A stretch of 27,979 nt of DNA from a virus. The position numbers were made by a program, and so were the translations under genes. The stretch lies in IMG/VR virus record IMGVR_UViG_3300043446_001383, positions 1 to 27,979 of that record. One strand, given 5' to 3'. The notes beneath the pieces were generated by a model, which saw only the letters and a program-made list of their open reading frames with translations, had not been told where the DNA came from and did no database searches. Of this stretch, positions 26,301 through 27,979 are shown in pieces; positions within the stretch are counted from its first letter, which is position 1; the number at the start of each line of letters is the position of its first letter.

Positions 26301-27979
26301 GGCCAGTCTTCCTGTTGTGGATGTAAATGGAACTGAGAAACTTTCATCTATAGGAGGATACACCCTCCTTCCTATGAGTGAGGTGTTTATGGGGGCTATG
26401 AACAATGTTCATAATTCAAGGAATATGACAGAGATGTTGAATAGGATTAAAGCCATGGCTGCTGATGATCCTAAATACATCAAACTGTACAATCGTCTTT
26501 CCAAGCTTAAGAACATAGATGAACTTAATGATGTGAATGATCTACAGCTTCTTTCTGCATTCTGGAGGTCCTTCAAGAAACAAAGTCCTGATGTAAAAAC
26601 TGTATACATTCTGGACAATGGAGATATACAAATAGGTGATTCCAACTTCACCACTGCAGCTAGGCAGGTGAAAGAAGAATTCCTGAACAATATAAAAGAA
26701 TCAATCAGCAAAGGAAGCAAGTATTTTAAAAAGGCTGAGAATGGCAAGTCCTACATAGGAAATGCTGATGCTATAAAAGGCGATGTAAAGCTTGAAAAAG
26801 ATAACCTTGCAGCACAAGTTTCCTTCATGAATGAACTTGGAATTGAGTTTGATTTGGATAGGCTTTCTGTTATTCCAGAGAAAACAAAGTTTGCTGAGGC
26901 AGTAAATGGTATCAGAACCAGCATTGCTAACTCTAGAAGCATAGTGAGCGTAGGTGGTAGATCTTTAAGTATAGACGGACGCTTGCGTGAGCTGGCTGAG
27001 ATTAAAGCTAAAATGGACAATCCTGAATTCAGCAGCACATATTACAATGTGAACGGTGAGCTTACACAAACATTCATTGGTACAAATGCTGCCAGTGATT
27101 TGTATGATACATTGTCCCAAATAAAGAATCTTAGTGAGCTTGATAATACACAATATGCCTATCTCCTTACAGACAGCTTTGTGAAAAACTCTGTACTGTT
27201 GTACAAGATGTTTGATAAGGAATCCCTTGATCGCATAAGTGATACAGAGCAGTTGATGAAAACTGCCTATGCTGACGGTATGATTGATAACAAGAAGGGT
27301 AAGCAAATAGAATCTTCTAAGCTTAATCAGAAACAAAGACTGATTCAGGAACTCAATCTTAATACAGCTGGTTACTATCTCAACCTCATCCCTGGAGACG
27401 CTTCTATTGGATGGGCTCAGTATATGGGTAACTCTGTAGACAAATCAGAAATCCTGACAAGCTACAAACGTGTGCATGATATATTCAAAGGCTATCTAGA
27501 GGATGAGATGGCTCTTGCTAAGGAAAACCGTCCTGTGGCTGAAGGTAGAAAGTCTGATGAACTTCGCTTCTTTAAATCCATCCTTGGAGATAAGTTGCAG
27601 GCTGCTGTTCTGGCTGAAGAAACCATAGATGATGTATACAAAAATCATGGGGCTGATATTAACGAGGCTATAGACAAGTTTATAAACAATAAGGTTGAGA
27701 AGTTAAAATCAGACCTTTTGGAATATGGCGGTATAGTTCTTGAAGATAACAAATACAAAACCCAAGAGCTTGCTTTTGGTAAAGAAACCATGACAGAAGA
27801 AGAGCTCAATATTGAGCTTGCTGCTCTTTCCATCAACTTTGCCATCAATAATATAGAGCTCCATAAGCTTCTGTATTCTGATCCATATCAGTATTCTGAT
27901 GAACTTAAACGTATCAAAAGCTTTAGTTCTCCTCGTCAGTCTATTATAAACAGCTCTCCAGAAATGAATGCTGCTTATA
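20335..27979 (+). CDS. Giant virion protein with zincin metalloprotease motif, >2548 aa (3'-truncated)
   Basis: Starts at ATG 20335 and stays open to the right edge, giving 2548 whole codons. The N-terminal ~210 residues include two Gly/Ala-rich hydrophobic segments (N93-P117 and N181-G207) that could insert in membranes. Long helical, Glu/Lys-rich regions follow to ~1000, then mixed segments. HEVFH at 1694-1698, preceded by GAIYLSEAAEVGTIY and followed ~45 residues later by EEKLAEEF (1744-1751), fits a zincin metalloprotease: two His ligands, catalytic Glu and a Glu third ligand. A later block, NTAGYYLNLIPGDASIGWAQ (2343-2362), looks conserved in large Bacteroidota-phage proteins. No DxDGD RNA polymerase motif appears in the visible part; it could lie downstream. 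crAss-like phages carry such multidomain giants, injected with DNA and thought to start early transcription. The protease could mature virion proteins or open the host envelope. Confidence 0.7.
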   Translation, partial: MPELPINLSGTPTYKRAAGASPDNLSVANREYNPLNDTSLNYATPKKSGYDASSITMAEAASDRTGRYKTVMYGYDNEEAAAQRQSILDKGANGILKGVNLAATTIAGGFGMLYGIPKAASTGRLADIWDNDVMRQLDDWNKEVDDKILPNYYTKAEKDSAWYSPDNWFTANFLFDKLIKNAGFAVGAMVSGNIINAGLLRAGAALGRVASAGAVAAESAQAFKIFSPLLRNTARAFSAGKNIEAATTLRKELSSIADVAARSSELAQIEKSVGAFSQFSNSARRTAIAAYSSAGEASFEALQTGNQFRDSLIQEYVDKYGEQPTGDVLEEINKKADQVGKTSFLGNLALLGATEYAQLPYLLGSSYKNTKQAAGAFAGKVDDIIAKEPTTRLGKLYSKSTSIGRYVFDPKEAGQEVGQYALQVGTQNYFKKGMGSEDADVWVDGFLYGFVGRDEEGKGIGALVSKEGMESFLLGGLTGGPLQARTKYQETRAKTENTQRFLDQIDRAPSFKEAFVDKMNAVNRGVVLQEQHEAAILVGNELEARDLRTDMMHNYLAPRIKYGRFDMVMEDISELRQMSSSETGLAELKAQGIANVNDTVDSFQSRLGKFERVAKNTNEIYNGLYIRYAGERLENGSLKYSPYVLDKMAYASSKIADYDLRIPQLNNILVEKGILVGDVLSDILNNRKPAKEATEAILDNINSLSTTSTVKDGLKTALQDIIDLGDRRKTFMEEYEDIKNNPQKYEADLEAEEIEESVIVKQSVISEETKRKKTVEKELELGREYALKQLAKVEKGKLQLAPKLTVLSKTLGGEYQVKLPDGTETFLKPEEFKQYQIVEQEIDPKEIATLVDESIDAVLAKKKYKDIEKPTDNKVSYVNSLGNEELLKDIEKEIADRSESFVADIARQDELAKQSDLRKALEETSDVGVQTVRTGEGKYEPDPRKTNQEVVDSTKPPVEGYSQKEPLAEHHVRANRFGANYYTFPNKDNFRGVIVTQGNEAKLGIPGLMQWLKDKGKAGAPVDPSKTIALVVMGIDPITNEKYFIGVDGERLKEPTLENTIYQVFPETLDWSGGGSMFREGTPEDVRKALTENYNKWRNSTLANPSVDLYNISASFGVPQYVGQLDERGNFEFDYTATVPVEESELITEKDLRTRRVIGVPTTDGAVVYGSSTFNDVKGIPLLYTANGLVRLNNRQISKNEASLVYDAISKLANNLFKDGNLKSNESIMLYNWLKSVVYWGTPKDPQGNRKPAGFSSVFFENMQLIMGKEEKKFSLKPNDLKKNKAAIIEELQTMYNNVNSTLVSGGQKKDWNKPYTEITAITPEGIETREWKNYQTFLLSAKNPDGSARNAKTIPLTTRIRPLANAEDTNRKGIYFTVIDKKGNTSQEVTPTTAEKKVVVKPATPEEAKKEEPVKKFVLDGKTENILSTKLGTVSFIINSDKSISFPDPSTDPAYKTVLDGAITKLATIPNSGVTEETPEEDAVKVAENILRNMITKEVDKQLAPAPVVEAQPSVERSVQIGNLQITQTINSKGNIEREIKNLDNGKSLLNVITPEGKSTFFSLPNLNEAIDSQSEAVKAVIGNININAELAALEGAKPSVAPSLQDRINQRKQAGPTKRGSDFRLMLAKDLEKLKPENWAKVEAFLKANYPNIPVYRVKNYILAANGRRAHGMFQDGAIYLSEAAEVGTIYHEVFHSIWQALTSPQERANIANEFRGRSGVFFDKASLKNIKYSEATDKQMEEKLAEEFRDYIQENKVPQKPKEGKSWIGRLFSDIANFFKTFFTGEDAKSNTEKLFEKIGSGYFKQTTPYDSSLSFARKGFIDIEDVVGGELADYSLDVFTGEQVHDLMQHMTYITVRDLFEENKGLFTIVKEKKTDILKKLQDELGDLMADNITEVEKMITEGEATAAEADVLIDHYNNLYENIINEWEGLTEKFEEYIKTYSIEFDENDEINVTSDERSKNDPYGDARKIDNMRKTNAAVKLLLASLPVVDVNGTEKLSSIGGYTLLPMSEVFMGAMNNVHNSRNMTEMLNRIKAMAADDPKYIKLYNRLSKLKNIDELNDVNDLQLLSAFWRSFKKQSPDVKTVYILDNGDIQIGDSNFTTAARQVKEEFLNNIKESISKGSKYFKKAENGKSYIGNADAIKGDVKLEKDNLAAQVSFMNELGIEFDLDRLSVIPEKTKFAEAVNGIRTSIANSRSIVSVGGRSLSIDGRLRELAEIKAKMDNPEFSSTYYNVNGELTQTFIGTNAASDLYDTLSQIKNLSELDNTQYAYLLTDSFVKNSVLLYKMFDKESLDRISDTEQLMKTAYADGMIDNKKGKQIESSKLNQKQRLIQELNLNTAGYYLNLIPGDASIGWAQYMGNSVDKSEILTSYKRVHDIFKGYLEDEMALAKENRPVAEGRKSDELRFFKSILGDKLQAAVLAEETIDDVYKNHGADINEAIDKFINNKVEKLKSDLLEYGGIVLEDNKYKTQELAFGKETMTEEELNIELAALSINFAINNIELHKLLYSDPYQYSDELKRIKSFSSPRQSIINSSPEMNAAY

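Noticed and set aside
20335-27979. Virion RNA polymerase in the giant gene
   Set aside because: No DxDGD-type catalytic motif was found in the visible 2548 residues. The call is left open because the 3' end is outside the window.

Overview
The window looks like part of the virion-structure block of a tailed double-stranded DNA phage that infects a member of the Bacteroidota. It most resembles the crAss-like phages (Crassvirales) or a close relative. Four things support this. All genes are on the + strand, nearly abutting, with little intergenic DNA. The proteins resemble, from memory, the capsid-neck-tail-cargo gene series of crAss-like phages. Two intergenic promoters fit the Bacteroidota pattern TTG-N20/21-TAnnTTTG. 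Start codons lack strong purine-rich ribosome sites. The standard genetic code seems to apply: open frames of 1569 and more than 2548 codons contain no in-frame TAG or TGA, and TAG ends only one tiny gene. No database search was possible, so family names rest on remembered motifs.

Layout. Bases 1-995 hold the 3' part of a large virion protein, possibly the major capsid protein, with a threonine-rich tail and a hairpin after it. Bases 1084-3401 hold a small-gene cluster: a conserved 187-aa protein, a 50-aa zinc-ribbon-like protein overlapped by an 88-aa protein, a 365-aa fibre with a tail-collar tip, and an 84-aa protein sharing the fibre's N-terminal motif. A double hairpin terminator, a pair of operator-like inverted repeats and a promoter follow (3413-3549).

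The next transcription unit starts with an HTH-plus-metallophosphoesterase protein (3578-4828). It continues with three probable neck/ring proteins, one carrying an IHF/HU-like segment (4828-7011). Then come a 1569-aa beta-rich tail protein of the stabilization/muzzle type (7017-11726) and two proteins sharing one N-terminal domain (11759-13150). The last part encodes very large proteins probably packed in or ejected from the particle: 562 aa, 914 aa, then, behind its own promoter, 885 aa and a giant protein of at least 2548 aa with a zinc-metalloprotease motif that runs off the right edge.

The most unusual feature is a set of threonine/serine tracts in three virion genes. They serve as tails or linkers to small cysteine-containing beta modules and include shared DNA that could recombine. 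No tRNA, rRNA, insertion sequence, CRISPR array, integrase or minus-strand gene was recognised.
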